Assembly: GCA_025450555.1 (NCBI GenBank) | Contig: JANWHF010000324.1 | Location: 1 to 7,432 of the forward strand | DNA: 7,432 nt | Reading direction: 5' to 3' | Source of the DNA: Tepidisphaeraceae bacterium | GTDB lineage: Bacteria > Planctomycetota > Phycisphaerae > Tepidisphaerales > Tepidisphaeraceae | Shown: positions 7,395 to 7,432 of the stretch, in pieces | Numbering within the stretch: the first letter of the stretch is position 1 | Layout of the letters: the number at the start of each line of letters is the position of its first letter | Position numbers and translations under genes: made by a program | Notes under the pieces: generated by a model | The model's input: only the letters and a program-made list of their open reading frames with translations | The model's database searches: none | Told to the model about the DNA's origin: nothing

Positions 7395-7426
7395 GGACCG
7401 ATGCATCGCCCGCGATGCAATGGTTC
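7395..7426 (+). terminator. Strong inverted repeat downstream of the FHA gene, possible terminator or binding site
   Basis: Starting 7 bases after the FHA stop, 7395-7408 pairs with 7413-7426 around a CCCG loop (7409-7412). There are 13 pairs, two of them G-U, with one A-A mismatch (7401/7420). The inner seven pairs, TGCATCG with CGATGCA, are perfect. No U tract follows in the six bases left in the window, so it is not a canonical intrinsic terminator. It could be a Rho-type or 3'-protecting hairpin. The left arm also contains a perfect 10-base DNA palindrome, CGATGCATCG (7399-7408), so a protein-binding site is an alternative. A short open frame starting at ATG 7401 and leaving the window cannot be excluded. 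Confidence 0.45.
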
Positions 7427-7432
7427 CCGACG

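Noticed and set aside
1..7432. CRISPR arrays, transposons, tRNA genes or phage genes.
   Set aside because: I saw no regularly spaced direct repeats, transposase motifs, cloverleaf or mobile boundary. The window is continuous coding sequence of one operon.

Overview
The window holds four genes, all on the + strand and tightly packed, that look like the end of one exopolysaccharide (EPS) biosynthesis operon. The DNA is moderately GC-rich and almost all of it codes. The domain combinations (a polyprenyl glycosylphosphotransferase with a soluble nucleotidyltransferase-like and hexapeptide-like front half, a very large TPR protein, and a tandem-FHA protein) suggest a Planctomycetota bacterium, perhaps Phycisphaerae. 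This is inference from gene style; the window has no rRNA or marker gene.

Layout: (1) bases 1-864, the C-terminal 287 residues of a CpsD/CapB-type P-loop ATPase (BY-kinase family), cut by the left edge just before its P-loop. (2) 861-2288, an initiating sugar-phosphate transferase with an intact PF02397-type catalytic module. (3) 2285-6463, a 1,392-residue membrane-anchored TPR protein resembling those of EPS/PEP-CTERM loci. (4) 6485-7387, a 300-residue protein with two FHA (phosphothreonine-binding) domains and an acidic tail. Genes 1/2 and 2/3 overlap by ATGA (4 bases), and 21 bases separate genes 3 and 4, so all four are probably co-transcribed and translationally coupled. The last 45 bases are probably non-coding and contain a strong inverted repeat.

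Likely joint role: the transferase loads the first sugar phosphate onto a lipid carrier at the inner membrane. The P-loop protein would control chain synthesis or length. The TPR protein would scaffold assembly or export. The FHA protein would connect the system to Ser/Thr phosphorylation.

The most unusual observation is in gene 1. Between Walker A' and the rest of the kinase fold sits a 53-residue insert that fits the two-part MshEN consensus (24 + 5 + 24 residues), the c-di-GMP-binding fold of GspE/MshE-type ATPases. This would place a possible second-messenger sensor inside the nucleotide-binding domain of an EPS regulator. The same protein lacks the usual C-terminal tyrosine cluster and ends in a Ser/Thr-rich tail, which is notable because an FHA gene lies in the same operon.
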